Shown in pieces: positions 17,478 to 25,469 of a stretch of 64,000 bases of DNA. Within the stretch, counting starts at the first letter, position 1; every line of letters starts with the position of its first letter. Made by a program: the position numbers and the translations under genes. The stretch covers positions 806,001-870,000 of the forward strand of contig NZ_CP094656.1 in the NCBI RefSeq assembly GCF_030643805.1, read 5' to 3'. Source of the stretch: Alkalihalobacillus sp. AL-G (GTDB lineage Bacteria > Bacillota > Bacilli > Bacillales > Fictibacillaceae). The notes below the pieces were generated by a model. The model saw nothing but the letters and a program-made list of their open reading frames with translations. It ran no database searches and was not told the DNA's origin.

Positions 17478-17518
17478 AATTTAAAAAGCTTAAGTCAAAT
17501 TCTTTTATTTTTATAGGT

Positions 17519-17536
17519 TGTGAAATCGATATCATA
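17519..17536 (+). promoter_or_regulatory. Operator upstream of sugar-binding protein gene
   Basis: TGTGAAATCGATATCATA matches the operator in the lacI promoter at 15 of 18 positions and its 14-base core fits TGWNANCGNTNWCA. It lies just before the AAAGGAGG of the binding-protein gene, where a bound LacI or CcpA protein would block transcription. Confidence 0.6.
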
Positions 17537-17558
17537 ATCCTAAAGGAGGATATTTATA

Positions 17559-18875
17559 ATGAAAAAAGCAAAATGGATGAGTATTTTGTCATTATTGCTC
17601 GCTTTTACACTGATTCTATCAGCTTGTAATTCTGGTGGAGAAGAAGGAACTGAAAAGGAGAAAGAAGATACAGATACGAATAAAGAAGATACAGAAGAAG
17701 TTGTAACGATCACCTACGCGAAAGGTCAAGACGCGACAGGGGCAACACTGAAGATCATTGAAGCGTTTGAAAAAGAACATCCGAATATCAATGTGGAATT
17801 CAAGGAAATGCCGTCCGATTCCGGAGCACAGCATAATGCATATGTAACGGCTTTTAATGGAGAATCCGATGAAATTGACGTTGTGGACCTTGATGTCGTG
17901 TGGCCGGCAGAATTTGCACAGGCTGGATATGTTATGGCGCTTGACCGATTCATCCAAAAGGATGGGCTCGACATGAGCATGTATAACGAAGGGGCATTGA
18001 GTGCTGCTAACTTTAATGGAAAACAGTGGGCGCTGCCTAAATTCATCGATGCAGGAATGCTGTTTTACCGAACAGATCTAGTGAAGGAAGGCGAGGTTCC
18101 GAAGACGTGGGACGAGTTGGTCACGAAAGCTAAAGCACTTAAAGCGGAAGCAGGAACTGAGTTTGGATATTTGATGCAAGCGAAGCAATATGAAGGCCTT
18201 GTTTGTAACGCTGTTGAATTTATCGCTTCATACGGTGGTGCAATCGTCGATGAAAACGGGAAAGTGGTCGTCGATAGTGAGGATACGATTCAAGGGATCA
18301 CGAAGCTTGTCGAAATCGCGAACGCTGATTTTGTACCGGAAAACATTACGACGTTCACAGAACCAGAATCACACACAGCATTCCTTGAAGGCAATTCACC
18401 GTTTATCCGTAACTGGCCATATCAGTATTCCCTGGCGAATGATGAAGAGCAATCTGAGATTGTAGGTAAAGTCGGAGTTGCTCCGCTTCCAGCAGGAGAT
18501 GCTGGATCTGCTGCAACTCTTGGTGGATGGATGACCGCGATCAATGCAAATACCGATCAGCCAGAAGCAGCTTGGAAATTCTTGAAGTTCATGGCAGGTC
18601 CCGAAGGGCAAAAGATCAATGCAATCCACGGTAGTAAGGCTCCAACGATCCCATCACTATTTGAAGACGCGGAAGTCCTTGAAGCAAACCCGTTCTTTAA
18701 AGAAGAAGGGTTCGTAAATGCACTGAACAGCGCAGTTTCTCGTCCAGTAGTTCCGAACTATCCAGTAGTTTCTGAAGTGATTCAGATCCAAATTTCAAAA
18801 GCGATTGCTGGAGAAGTAACACCTGAACAGGCTGCGAAGAATATGCAAACGGAAATTGAAAAACTAATAAACTAA
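17559..18875 (+). CDS. CUT1 sugar ABC transporter, substrate-binding lipoprotein
   Basis: 438 residues. Lipoprotein signal with lipobox LILSAC (Cys about residue 24), an acidic Glu/Lys/Thr/Asp linker, then a family 1 solute-binding fold (ATLKIIEAFEKEHPNINVEFKEMP, IDVVDLDVVWPAEFAQAGYV, GGWMTAINANTDQPEAAWKF). This resembles trehalose/maltose-type binding proteins, but the ligand cannot be read from sequence. It is the first transporter gene after the LacI regulator. The two permease genes follow; no ATPase is encoded, so the system probably uses a shared MsmX-type ATPase. Confidence 0.9.
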   Translation: MKKAKWMSILSLLLAFTLILSACNSGGEEGTEKEKEDTDTNKEDTEEVVTITYAKGQDATGATLKIIEAFEKEHPNINVEFKEMPSDSGAQHNAYVTAFNGESDEIDVVDLDVVWPAEFAQAGYVMALDRFIQKDGLDMSMYNEGALSAANFNGKQWALPKFIDAGMLFYRTDLVKEGEVPKTWDELVTKAKALKAEAGTEFGYLMQAKQYEGLVCNAVEFIASYGGAIVDENGKVVVDSEDTIQGITKLVEIANADFVPENITTFTEPESHTAFLEGNSPFIRNWPYQYSLANDEEQSEIVGKVGVAPLPAGDAGSAATLGGWMTAINANTDQPEAAWKFLKFMAGPEGQKINAIHGSKAPTIPSLFEDAEVLEANPFFKEEGFVNALNSAVSRPVVPNYPVVSEVIQIQISKAIAGEVTPEQAAKNMQTEIEKLIN

Positions 18876-18891
18876 ACGAACAATAATCATA

Positions 18892-18967
18892 GAAGCTGAC
18901 TCGGACAAGTCGTTCAAGACCTCTCTTTCACTTTGGAGGACGTCGGGCATTGTGAAGAGTCAGCTTC
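18892..18967 (+). promoter_or_regulatory. Long-range hairpin between binding-protein and permease genes
   Basis: Perfect 11-base arms GAAGCTGACTC (18892-18902) and GAGTCAGCTTC (18957-18967), with a smaller GACCTC/GAGG pairing inside. There is no T run, so it more likely stabilises the binding-protein transcript or attenuates the permease genes than fully terminates. A comparable hairpin occupies the same place in the second CUT1 operon (26804-26850). Confidence 0.55.
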
Positions 18968-19015
18968 AATTATGATATAGGAAAGTAAGTTCTCTTTAGA
19001 AAGGTGTGTCGATTG

Positions 19016-20323
19016 ATGGAAGAGAACACAGCAAAAAAGAAAAAAAAGAAGCTTTCCGAACGGTCAGCTGCGTATTTGCTTATTGCTCCATCGCTCCTCT
19101 TGATACTCGTTATTGCGATTTGGCCTGTCCTTCAATCGTTTTACTTTTCTTTGTTTGATTTACGACTGAGCGATCCGACAAAATCGGAAGTTCATACATC
19201 TTATCAGATAGATTTAAAACGTTACTTGGATAATTATCCGTTTCTGCAAGGCTCGATCGATAAGGAGCTACGGAATACACAAGGGGAAACAGCTCAACAA
19301 TTGAATTCGATTAAGGAACAGCTCAATCAATTGGATTCGTCATTAAGAGAAGACGAAGAGATTCAGGAGCGATACGAATCAATCAATGAAAAATTGATAA
19401 ATATTGAACCGGTTTTAGATAAAGAATCACTGATCGAAATAGAACGGGATCGTGCGAAAGAGATTCAGGAAACAATCCAATCAATCTATCAAAATGTGAA
19501 GCAGTTAGAAGGTCTTGAGGATCCTGATGCTGTAAAGGGTTTAACCTCTGCACTCACAGATGTAGTCATCAAACCGAACTTCATCGGTTTAGATCATTAT
19601 GTGAAGAATTTCATGGATAAACGAATGTGGATGGCGATTTGGAACACAGTCGTCTTTACAGTCGTGTCGGTTGCGATCGAACTGGTATTAGGTTTACTTA
19701 TCGCACTGCTGATCAATAAAGCATTCTTTGGAAGAGGTTTAGTCCGTGCCTCAATCCTGATCCCATGGGCGATTCCTACCGTTGTTGCCGCAATGATGTG
19801 GAAATTCCTTTATGATGGCCAAAATGGGATTGTTGCTAAATTATTTGAAGAAATCGGGCTAGTGGATAGTATGGCAAGCTTATTGACGACGGATATAGGA
19901 GCGATGTTTTCTGTCATTTTTGCAGACGTCTGGAAAACAACGCCTTATATGGCATTGCTTCTGCTTGCAGGACTGCAGACGATTCCGAAAAGCCTTTATG
20001 AAGCAGCGGCGATCGACGGAGCAAACAAATGGAAACAATTTTTTACGATTACGCTTCCATTGTTGAAGTTAAGCATTTTAGTCGCATTATTGTTCCGGAC
20101 GCTCGACGCATTCAGGGTATTTGATTTGATTTTTGTATTGACAGGCGGAGGACCAGCAAACTCAACCGAAACGATTTCCTTACTTGCGTATAAAGTCTTG
20201 TTCGCACAAACGAATTTTGGTGAAGGCTCTGCATTATCAGTTGTTGTGTTCATCTGTGTAGCGATCATTTCGATGCTTTACATTTCATTATTGGGCAGAG
20301 ACCTTTTAGAGGACAAGAAATAG
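19016..20323 (+). CDS. CUT1 sugar ABC transporter permease, MalF type, with coiled-coil insertion
   Basis: About 435 residues from ATG 19016 (GAAAGG about 10 bases upstream). A basic N-terminus (AKKKKKKLSERSAAYLL) leads to TM1; then a ~140-residue extracytoplasmic loop rich in Gln, Glu, Lys and Asn (QQLNSIKEQLNQLDSSLRED and so on) predicted as coiled coil; then five more TM helices with the EAA loop (EAAAIDGANKWKQFFTITLP) that docks the ATPase. Usual Gram-positive MalF-like permeases have ~290-300 residues, so the insertion is the distinguishing feature. It is reminiscent in position, not sequence, of the MalF P2 loop, which contacts the binding protein. Confidence 0.88.
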   Translation: MEENTAKKKKKKLSERSAAYLLIAPSLLLILVIAIWPVLQSFYFSLFDLRLSDPTKSEVHTSYQIDLKRYLDNYPFLQGSIDKELRNTQGETAQQLNSIKEQLNQLDSSLREDEEIQERYESINEKLINIEPVLDKESLIEIERDRAKEIQETIQSIYQNVKQLEGLEDPDAVKGLTSALTDVVIKPNFIGLDHYVKNFMDKRMWMAIWNTVVFTVVSVAIELVLGLLIALLINKAFFGRGLVRASILIPWAIPTVVAAMMWKFLYDGQNGIVAKLFEEIGLVDSMASLLTTDIGAMFSVIFADVWKTTPYMALLLLAGLQTIPKSLYEAAAIDGANKWKQFFTITLPLLKLSILVALLFRTLDAFRVFDLIFVLTGGGPANSTETISLLAYKVLFAQTNFGEGSALSVVVFICVAIISMLYISLLGRDLLEDKK

Positions 20324-20346
20324 CGTGAGAAAGGATGTGAGTTGAG

Positions 20347-21174
20347 ATGCAGAAGAAAGCTGGACCATGGTTTTATGTTGGCTTGTTCGTCTTTGTTTTT
20401 GTTGTCATGTTTCCATTTCTATGGGTTCTAATCAGCTCATTCAAGCCTGTTTCAGAATTGTTTGGAGACAAAGCATTTATACCATATACGTCCGACCCCA
20501 CCTTCGATAATTACATGTCGGTCTTTGTAAACCATCCATTTATGACGTATTTGAAAAATAGTTTCATCGTGTCTGGTGCGACGACGATCTACACGGTGTT
20601 TATCGCAGCGTTTGCCGCTTATGCGATTGCCCGATTGCATTTCAGAGGGAAAACAGTGATTCTCGGACTGGTACTGTCCGTTTCGATGTTCCCGCAGGTT
20701 GCGACGATTTCACCAATCTACATTATTCTGAAAAACTTGGGGCTGACAAACAGCTATATTGGTCTGATCATTCCATATACGACAATAACATTGCCTTTGT
20801 CGATTTGGATCTTAGTGACCTTTTTCCGTAAAATTCCACACGATCTTGAAGAGGCTGCTAAAATTGACGGCGCATCTCTGATGCAAACGTATTGGCGTGT
20901 CATTTTTCCATTAGCGATACCTGGAATTTTTACGACAGCCATTCTCGTATTCATTGCGGCTTGGAATGAATTTCTGTTCGCTCTCGTTCTGAATACAGAG
21001 GAGGCGTATAAAACAGTGCCAGTAGGTATTGCGATGTTCCAGGGACAATTTACAATTCCTTGGGGGGAAATTTCAGCTGCGACTGTAGTTGTCACCGTTC
21101 CGCTAGTTATAATGGTCTTGTTCTTCCAGAAACGAATTGTTTCAGGTTTGACTTCGGGAGCAGTTAAGGAATAG
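20347..21174 (+). CDS. CUT1 sugar ABC transporter permease, MalG type
   Basis: 275 residues, six TM helices, with the EAA motif EEAAKIDGASLMQTYWRVIFP about residue 180 and a C-terminal GLTSGAVKE typical of MalG-like proteins. It follows the MalF-type gene by 23 bases and closes the operon; a strong terminator lies at 21236. No glycosidase or ATPase gene accompanies the operon. Confidence 0.92.
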   Translation: MQKKAGPWFYVGLFVFVFVVMFPFLWVLISSFKPVSELFGDKAFIPYTSDPTFDNYMSVFVNHPFMTYLKNSFIVSGATTIYTVFIAAFAAYAIARLHFRGKTVILGLVLSVSMFPQVATISPIYIILKNLGLTNSYIGLIIPYTTITLPLSIWILVTFFRKIPHDLEEAAKIDGASLMQTYWRVIFPLAIPGIFTTAILVFIAAWNEFLFALVLNTEEAYKTVPVGIAMFQGQFTIPWGEISAATVVVTVPLVIMVLFFQKRIVSGLTSGAVKE

Positions 21175-21235
21175 AAACAGACTCCATTTGAGAAATCGGT
21201 GTAGAAGTCGAAAAGTAGATATGTTTATAAAGGAT

Positions 21236-21280
21236 TAGGCTGACCCCATCATGTAGTACAGATGGGGTCAGCCTTTATGT
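21236..21280 (+). terminator. Rho-independent terminator after malG-like gene
   Basis: Perfect stem AGGCTGACCCCATC / GATGGGGTCAGCCT with 11-base loop and T-rich tail. Confidence 0.9.
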
Positions 21281-21414
21281 TTTAGAGTGTTTAAATCCCT
21301 TAGATGCAAATGAGGTCTCATTTTGGTAATTGGTTACCAATTATCGTCATTGTGTTTCACTTCCGTTGGAGGAACTAAGTTTATCTTCTATACGTTTAAT
21401 GAACATTTGAAAAA

Positions 21415-21594
21415 TTACTGTTCCATTAAACTGGTTACAGAAACACTTTGTTTATTATTTGGTGCATTAAGGGGATGAATTGTAGCTATTCCATTTTGTT
21501 GATCCACGTGCTCGATATAAACACCTTCCCCATTATAGGTTACGTTGGCCGTCGTTGACGAAGAAGAAATTTCTTGTGCTCGTTGTGCATCCAT
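21415..21594 (-). CDS. sspH: Small acid-soluble spore protein, H type
   Basis: 59 residues from ATG 21594, eight bases after GGAGG; a GTG at 21603 abuts the ribosome binding site and is unlikely. The pattern MDAQRAQEI, NVTYNGEGVYIEHVDQQNG, then ATIHPLNAP matches H-type SASPs of Bacillus (MDVQRAKEI and NVTYNG-VYIQHVDEENG). These small proteins are packed into the spore core and degraded at germination; H-type members are expressed in the forespore under SigG. A possible GTATA / CAAATAT pair lies upstream, too weak to call. This gene is direct evidence that the host forms endospores. Confidence 0.88.
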   Translation of the reverse strand: MDAQRAQEISSSSTTANVTYNGEGVYIEHVDQQNGIATIHPLNAPNNKQSVSVTSLMEQ

Positions 21595-21741
21595 TGAAGC
21601 CACCTCCTTTGAATTTCTACAGTACTAATATTTGTTCCGATTTACTCAGATATACTCTTTGTAATTAAACTTTTCTTAAGGTGAAGCAACTAGATAAATA
21701 TAAGGCATTCGTGAAAACAAAACGATTTTCTGAAAATGATG

Positions 21742-21786
21742 TTGACAATAATTAGTTTTGTCAATTACGAATGACGTTCATATTAT
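21742..21786 (+). promoter_or_regulatory. Promoter of small Pro/Tyr-tailed protein gene, with inverted repeat
   Basis: TTGTCA (21758-21763), 17-base spacer, TATTAT (21781-21786). The -35 forms the right arm of an inverted repeat TTGACA ... TGTCAA spanning 21742-21764, a possible operator. Confidence 0.55.
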
Positions 21787-21825
21787 AGAAAGGAAGTATC
21801 AAACGGATCTTAGGGAGGTCACCTT

Positions 21826-22095
21826 TTGAAGGAGTATTTTTATAACTTGTGTGTCCAACACATGGAAAAACCGGTTGTAGTAAAAACTCACGATTATAAA
21901 GTCTATGTAGGTGTGATTAAAAATGTAGATTCTGAGAATGTTTATTTACAACCTTTCCAGGAACGAGAAGGACGTTTCTTTCCGGTTTTGGGTGCTGGAC
22001 TCTTAGGTTTAGGTCTTGGAACGCTAGCTGGTGTAACGCTCTTTCGTCCATATCCATATTATCCTTACGGATACGGGTATGGATATGGATGGTAA
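21826..22095 (+). CDS. Small protein with Sm-like N-terminus and Pro/Tyr/Gly tail, function unknown
   Basis: 89 residues from TTG 21826, preceded by GGGAGGT. Residues 1-46 (YNLCVQHMEKPVVVKTHDYK, YVGVIKNVDSENVYLQPF) look like a short beta-barrel of the LSm type, then a hydrophobic Gly/Leu-rich segment (PVLGAGLLGLGLGTLAGVTLF) that could span a membrane, then RPYPYYPYGYGYGYGW. A paralogous layout occurs at 35798-36151. It sits beside sspH, so a spore-surface or membrane role is possible but unproven. The terminator overlaps the stop codon. Confidence 0.7.
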   Translation: MKEYFYNLCVQHMEKPVVVKTHDYKVYVGVIKNVDSENVYLQPFQEREGRFFPVLGAGLLGLGLGTLAGVTLFRPYPYYPYGYGYGYGW

Positions 22096-22121
22096 CCATT
22101 TTTGGTTACCATCTTTTTATT
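22089..22121 (+). terminator. Rho-independent terminator overlapping the stop codon
   Basis: ATGGTAACC / GGTTACCAT perfect stem with ATTTTT loop and T run; the left arm includes the TAA stop at 22093-22095. Confidence 0.88.
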
Positions 22122-22265
22122 TTAAGACAGAAGGGTCACTATCAATCGCATAGTTCTATTGGTTTTTAGAGTGAGAAACTACGATTTACAGGTGGATCTG
22201 ACGGAAGAAGCCGGATTGTCATGTAAACAATACTTACAATTGTAATGTTATTTTTCACCATCTTC

Positions 22266-23123
22266 TTAAATCCGCTTGATCGAGATGGCTTTTCTCATTT
22301 TCTTGATCGATTCCTGTGAAGTCTGTTTATTTTGCATCATCACATTAACATAGAGTGCATCAATGATACATAATTGAGCAATACGTGATGCGAGTGCCTC
22401 TGACCGGTAGTCGGTTTCCTCTGAGGTCGTATATAGTGGAACATCAACCTGTTGACTTAACGGTGATTTCGCCAGCGTCGTAATTCCGATCGTGTTCACG
22501 TTGTTTTCTTTTGCAACGTCGAGTACTTGTAAAATATCCTTGTTCGTCCCAGAATGGGAGATAAAAACAGCAGTATCATGCTCGGTCAGCTGTGATGCTG
22601 CCATTAGCTGCAGGTGAGAATCTGAATAGGCAGCTGTCTGAATCCCACTCCGTAAAAACTTATGGTGTGCATCCATCGCAATGACTCCAGAACCACCGTT
22701 ACCATAAAACTCCACTTTTCCAGCATTCATCAGCATGTTGACTGCACGACGATAAGGCTCTTTATCTAATAGGTGAATCGTTTCCTCCAACGTCCGGATA
22801 TTGGATTGGAACACTTTATGAGCTACTTCCTTTTCATTATCCATCTCACTGATCGTTTCATGAATGTCTTTCACAGGATTTACGATTTCAGATGCCAGAG
22901 CGATTTTCATCGCCTGATATCCTTTGAAACCGAGGCGTTTACAAAAGCGAAAAACTGTCGCCTCAGCAATATTCAAGTCATCAGCAATTTGGTTGATTGT
23001 TGAATGTATGATATGGTCCGGTTGATTCAAAATATAGTCTGCAATCTTCTTTTCTTTTTCACTGAATATTCCATAGGAAGAACGGATTCTTGATATACAG
23101 TGCATTGGTTTCGTTGATTTCAA
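22266..23123 (-). CDS. RpiR/MurR-family transcriptional regulator
   Basis: About 285 residues from TTG 23123, 8 bases after GAGGAG; TTG 23144 after AGGAG is an alternative. An N-terminal HTH (FSEKEKKIADYIL, INQIADDLNIAEATVFRFCKRLGFKGYQAMKIAL) is followed by a SIS domain (EFYGNGGSGVIAMDAHHKFLRSG, FISHSGTNKDILQVLDVAKEN) that binds phosphosugars or sugar acids. It is divergent from the gnd-uxuA-ABC-dgoD-kdgK-kdgA-gntK cluster and probably represses it. Two GAAA/TTTC-type palindromes (23176-23194, 23240-23252) lie in the shared intergenic region. Confidence 0.9.
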   Translation of the reverse strand: MKSTKPMHCISRIRSSYGIFSEKEKKIADYILNQPDHIIHSTINQIADDLNIAEATVFRFCKRLGFKGYQAMKIALASEIVNPVKDIHETISEMDNEKEVAHKVFQSNIRTLEETIHLLDKEPYRRAVNMLMNAGKVEFYGNGGSGVIAMDAHHKFLRSGIQTAAYSDSHLQLMAASQLTEHDTAVFISHSGTNKDILQVLDVAKENNVNTIGITTLAKSPLSQQVDVPLYTTSEETDYRSEALASRIAQLCIIDALYVNVMMQNKQTSQESIKKMRKAISIKRI

Positions 23124-23175
23124 TGTTGGTGCTCCTCTCAACAAATCTCCTATAAACAGTATATACCATTCTAGT

Positions 23176-23252
23176 TACGAAAAAAAGTTTCATAAAGGCA
23201 CTTGAAAAGAAAAAATATTTTTATATAATTAATGAAAAGGAAATAAAATTTC
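23176..23252 (+). promoter_or_regulatory. gnd operon promoter with two RpiR-type operator candidates
   Basis: TTGAAA (23202-23207), 16-base spacer, TATAAT (23224-23229). GAAATAAAATTTC (23240-23252) is a perfect 5-base-arm palindrome just downstream of the start region, and TACGAAAAAAAGTTTCATA (23176-23194) lies upstream. Their positions between the divergent regulator and the catabolic operon fit RpiR binding. Confidence 0.6.
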
Positions 23253-23270
23253 ATAAGTGGAGGTTATTTC

Positions 23271-24167
23271 ATGCAAATTGGTTTAGTTGGTCTCGGTAAA
23301 ATGGGGTACAACCTTGCCTTGAATTTACTAGATCATGGACACCACGTGCACGCATTCGATGTAAACCAATCGACCTTAGAAAAACTTGGAAAGAAAGGAG
23401 GAGAAGGATTTCACTCACTGAAAGATCTTGTAAATAGTCTTGAGAAACCGCGGACTGTATGGGTCATGGTTCCTGCTGGAGAGGTTACTGAGACCGTTAT
23501 TTCGGAATTAAAGGTATTACTGGACCCTGAAGACATCGTCATCGATGGGGGCAATACCAATTACAAAGAGTCAATGAAGCGATCAGCCAATTTTGAAGAA
23601 AATAACATTCATTTCTTGGATGTCGGTACAAGCGGCGGCATGAATGGTGCTCGAAACGGTGCCTGTATGATGATCGGTGGTAAGAAGGAAGCGTTTGAAA
23701 GACTTGAGATGGTTTTCCAAGATGTCAACGTTGAGAATGGTTACCTTTACACAGGTTCATCCGGAAGTGGTCACTTTTTAAAAATGATCCATAACGGAAT
23801 CGAATATGGGATGATGCAAGCCATTGCAGAAGGGTTCGATATTCTTGAAAAAAGTCCATTCGATTATGACTATCAAGCAGTATCCAAAGTTTTCAACAAC
23901 GGTTCTGTCATCCGCTCTTGGCTGATGGAGCTTACAGAGAACGCATTTGCGAAGGATCAACACCTGGATGAAATCAAAGGGATCATGCACTCATCAGGAG
24001 AGGGGAAATGGACGGTGGAGACGGCTCTTGAATTACAAGCTGCCGCGCCAGTCATAGCTTTATCCCTGATGATGAGGTACCGCTCGCTGGAGGAAGATAC
24101 GTTTGCTGGGAAAGTGGTCGCTGCACTGCGGAATGAGTTCGGCGGACATGATGTCGTAAAAAAGTAA
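23271..24167 (+). CDS. 6-phosphogluconate dehydrogenase, decarboxylating, short form (GndA/YqeC type)
   Basis: 298 residues. Rossmann motif GLVGLGKMGYNLALNL, the 6PGDH substrate motif IDGGNTNYKESMKR, LDVGTSGGMNGARNGACMMIGG with GTSGG, and the catalytic helix KMIHNGIEYGMMQAIAEGF (Lys, His, Asn, Glu) are all present. The length is that of the short, typically NAD-preferring 6PGDHs, about 170 residues shorter than Gnd of the pentose phosphate pathway. With the gluconokinase at the far end of the cluster it would convert 6-phosphogluconate to ribulose 5-phosphate. GTGGAGG precedes the ATG. First gene of the RpiR-controlled cluster. Confidence 0.9.
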   Translation: MQIGLVGLGKMGYNLALNLLDHGHHVHAFDVNQSTLEKLGKKGGEGFHSLKDLVNSLEKPRTVWVMVPAGEVTETVISELKVLLDPEDIVIDGGNTNYKESMKRSANFEENNIHFLDVGTSGGMNGARNGACMMIGGKKEAFERLEMVFQDVNVENGYLYTGSSGSGHFLKMIHNGIEYGMMQAIAEGFDILEKSPFDYDYQAVSKVFNNGSVIRSWLMELTENAFAKDQHLDEIKGIMHSSGEGKWTVETALELQAAAPVIALSLMMRYRSLEEDTFAGKVVAALRNEFGGHDVVKK

Positions 24168-24270
24168 TGGTTTAGGAAGAAATGGATATGTCAGGTGGAT
24201 GTTGAATTCTAGTTACCTAATTAGGGACCATCATGATGAATGACTAATCTCAAGCAGGAGTTGGAAAACC

Positions 24271-25326
24271 TTGAAAATGACTTTTCGCTGGTATGGACAG
24301 AAGGATTCCGTAACACTTTCCAATATTCGTCAGATCCCGGGAGTGAAAGGAATCGTCTCTGCTATTTACGATATCCCAGTAGGCGAAGCATGGCCATATG
24401 AGAAAATCCTTGTCCTCAAAGAACAAATTGAAGAACACGGTTTAACCCTTGATGTTATTGAAAGCGTACCTGTCCATGAAGATATTAAATTAGGTCTAGA
24501 AACTCGGGATCATTACATACAAAATTACAAAACGACAATTAAAAACTTAGGCAGAGCAAGTATTCCGGTCGTTTGTTATAACTTTATGCCGGTGTTTGAC
24601 TGGACCCGTTCGTCTCTGGATCATGAGCTTCCCGATGGATCGACCTGTTTAACCTTTGATGAGAAAATAGTAGAAAGAATGGACCCTCAATCCGGGGAAC
24701 TACCACTTCCTGGTTGGGATACGAGCTATAAAAAAGAGGATCTTATAAGGCTTTTTGGACAGTATGAATTGGTATCTGAAGAGGATCTATGGGGTAATTT
24801 GGAGTATTTTATCCGAGAAGTCCTACCCGTCGCTGAGAAGTCCAATGTCAAAATGGCCATACATCCGGATGACCCACCGTGGTCATTTTTCAGGCTGCCT
24901 CGCATTATTACGAATAAGCAAAATCTAGAACGATTTTTAAAGATCTATGATAGCCCGTATAACGGATTGTGTTTATGTAGTGGTTCCCTCGGTGCAAATC
25001 TGAAAAACAATTTTTCGGAAATGGTTCGCTCGTTCGGGAAAGTGGGACGAGTAAACTTCATACATGCCCGTAATGTAAAAATAATCGGTGAAAAATCTTT
25101 TCAGGAATCCTCACATTGCAGTGAGGACGGCTCCTTGGATATGTATGAAATTATTCGAGCGTTGCGTGATATCAATTATGACGGGCCAATTCGTCCAGAC
25201 CACGGACGTATGATATGGGGAGAAGAAGGAAAACCAGGGTATGGCTTATATGACCGAGCCCTCGGAGCCACTTACCTAAATGGCATGTGGGAGGCTTTGA
25301 CAAAAGAATTGAAGAGGGAAGACTAG
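24271..25326 (+). CDS. uxuA: Mannonate dehydratase
   Basis: 351 residues from TTG 24271; the N-terminus KMTFRWYG matches the Bacillus UxuA start, and AGGAG lies 10 bases upstream. Conserved blocks include IPGVKGIVSAIYDIPVGE, CYNFMPVFDWTRS, MAIHPDDPPW, GLCLCSGSLGAN, FIHARNVK and RPDHGRMIWGE, which carry the metal-binding His, Cys and Asp residues. It dehydrates D-mannonate to 2-keto-3-deoxygluconate. Glucuronate isomerase (UxaC) and mannonate oxidoreductase (UxuB) are absent here, so mannonate itself is the likely entry compound for this cluster. Confidence 0.93.
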   Translation: MKMTFRWYGQKDSVTLSNIRQIPGVKGIVSAIYDIPVGEAWPYEKILVLKEQIEEHGLTLDVIESVPVHEDIKLGLETRDHYIQNYKTTIKNLGRASIPVVCYNFMPVFDWTRSSLDHELPDGSTCLTFDEKIVERMDPQSGELPLPGWDTSYKKEDLIRLFGQYELVSEEDLWGNLEYFIREVLPVAEKSNVKMAIHPDDPPWSFFRLPRIITNKQNLERFLKIYDSPYNGLCLCSGSLGANLKNNFSEMVRSFGKVGRVNFIHARNVKIIGEKSFQESSHCSEDGSLDMYEIIRALRDINYDGPIRPDHGRMIWGEEGKPGYGLYDRALGATYLNGMWEALTKELKRED

Positions 25327-25391
25327 GTTACTTGATTACCAGGTATGAAAAAATAATTTTTCCTTAGTTGGCATTTAAGAAAAAATATTTA

Positions 25392-25420
25392 TTGTTATTT
25401 TGATGAAAATAGCATAAAAT
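25392..25420 (+). promoter_or_regulatory. Internal promoter before aldonate-type binding-protein gene
   Basis: TTGTTA (25392-25397), 17-base spacer, TAAAAT (25415-25420), 50 bases before the GTG start of the binding protein. It could boost expression of the transporter separately from gnd-uxuA. Confidence 0.5.
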
Positions 25421-25469
25421 GAAGGCGTTATCAGATAATTTTAATTTTTCAAAAAAGGAGGAAGTTGCT

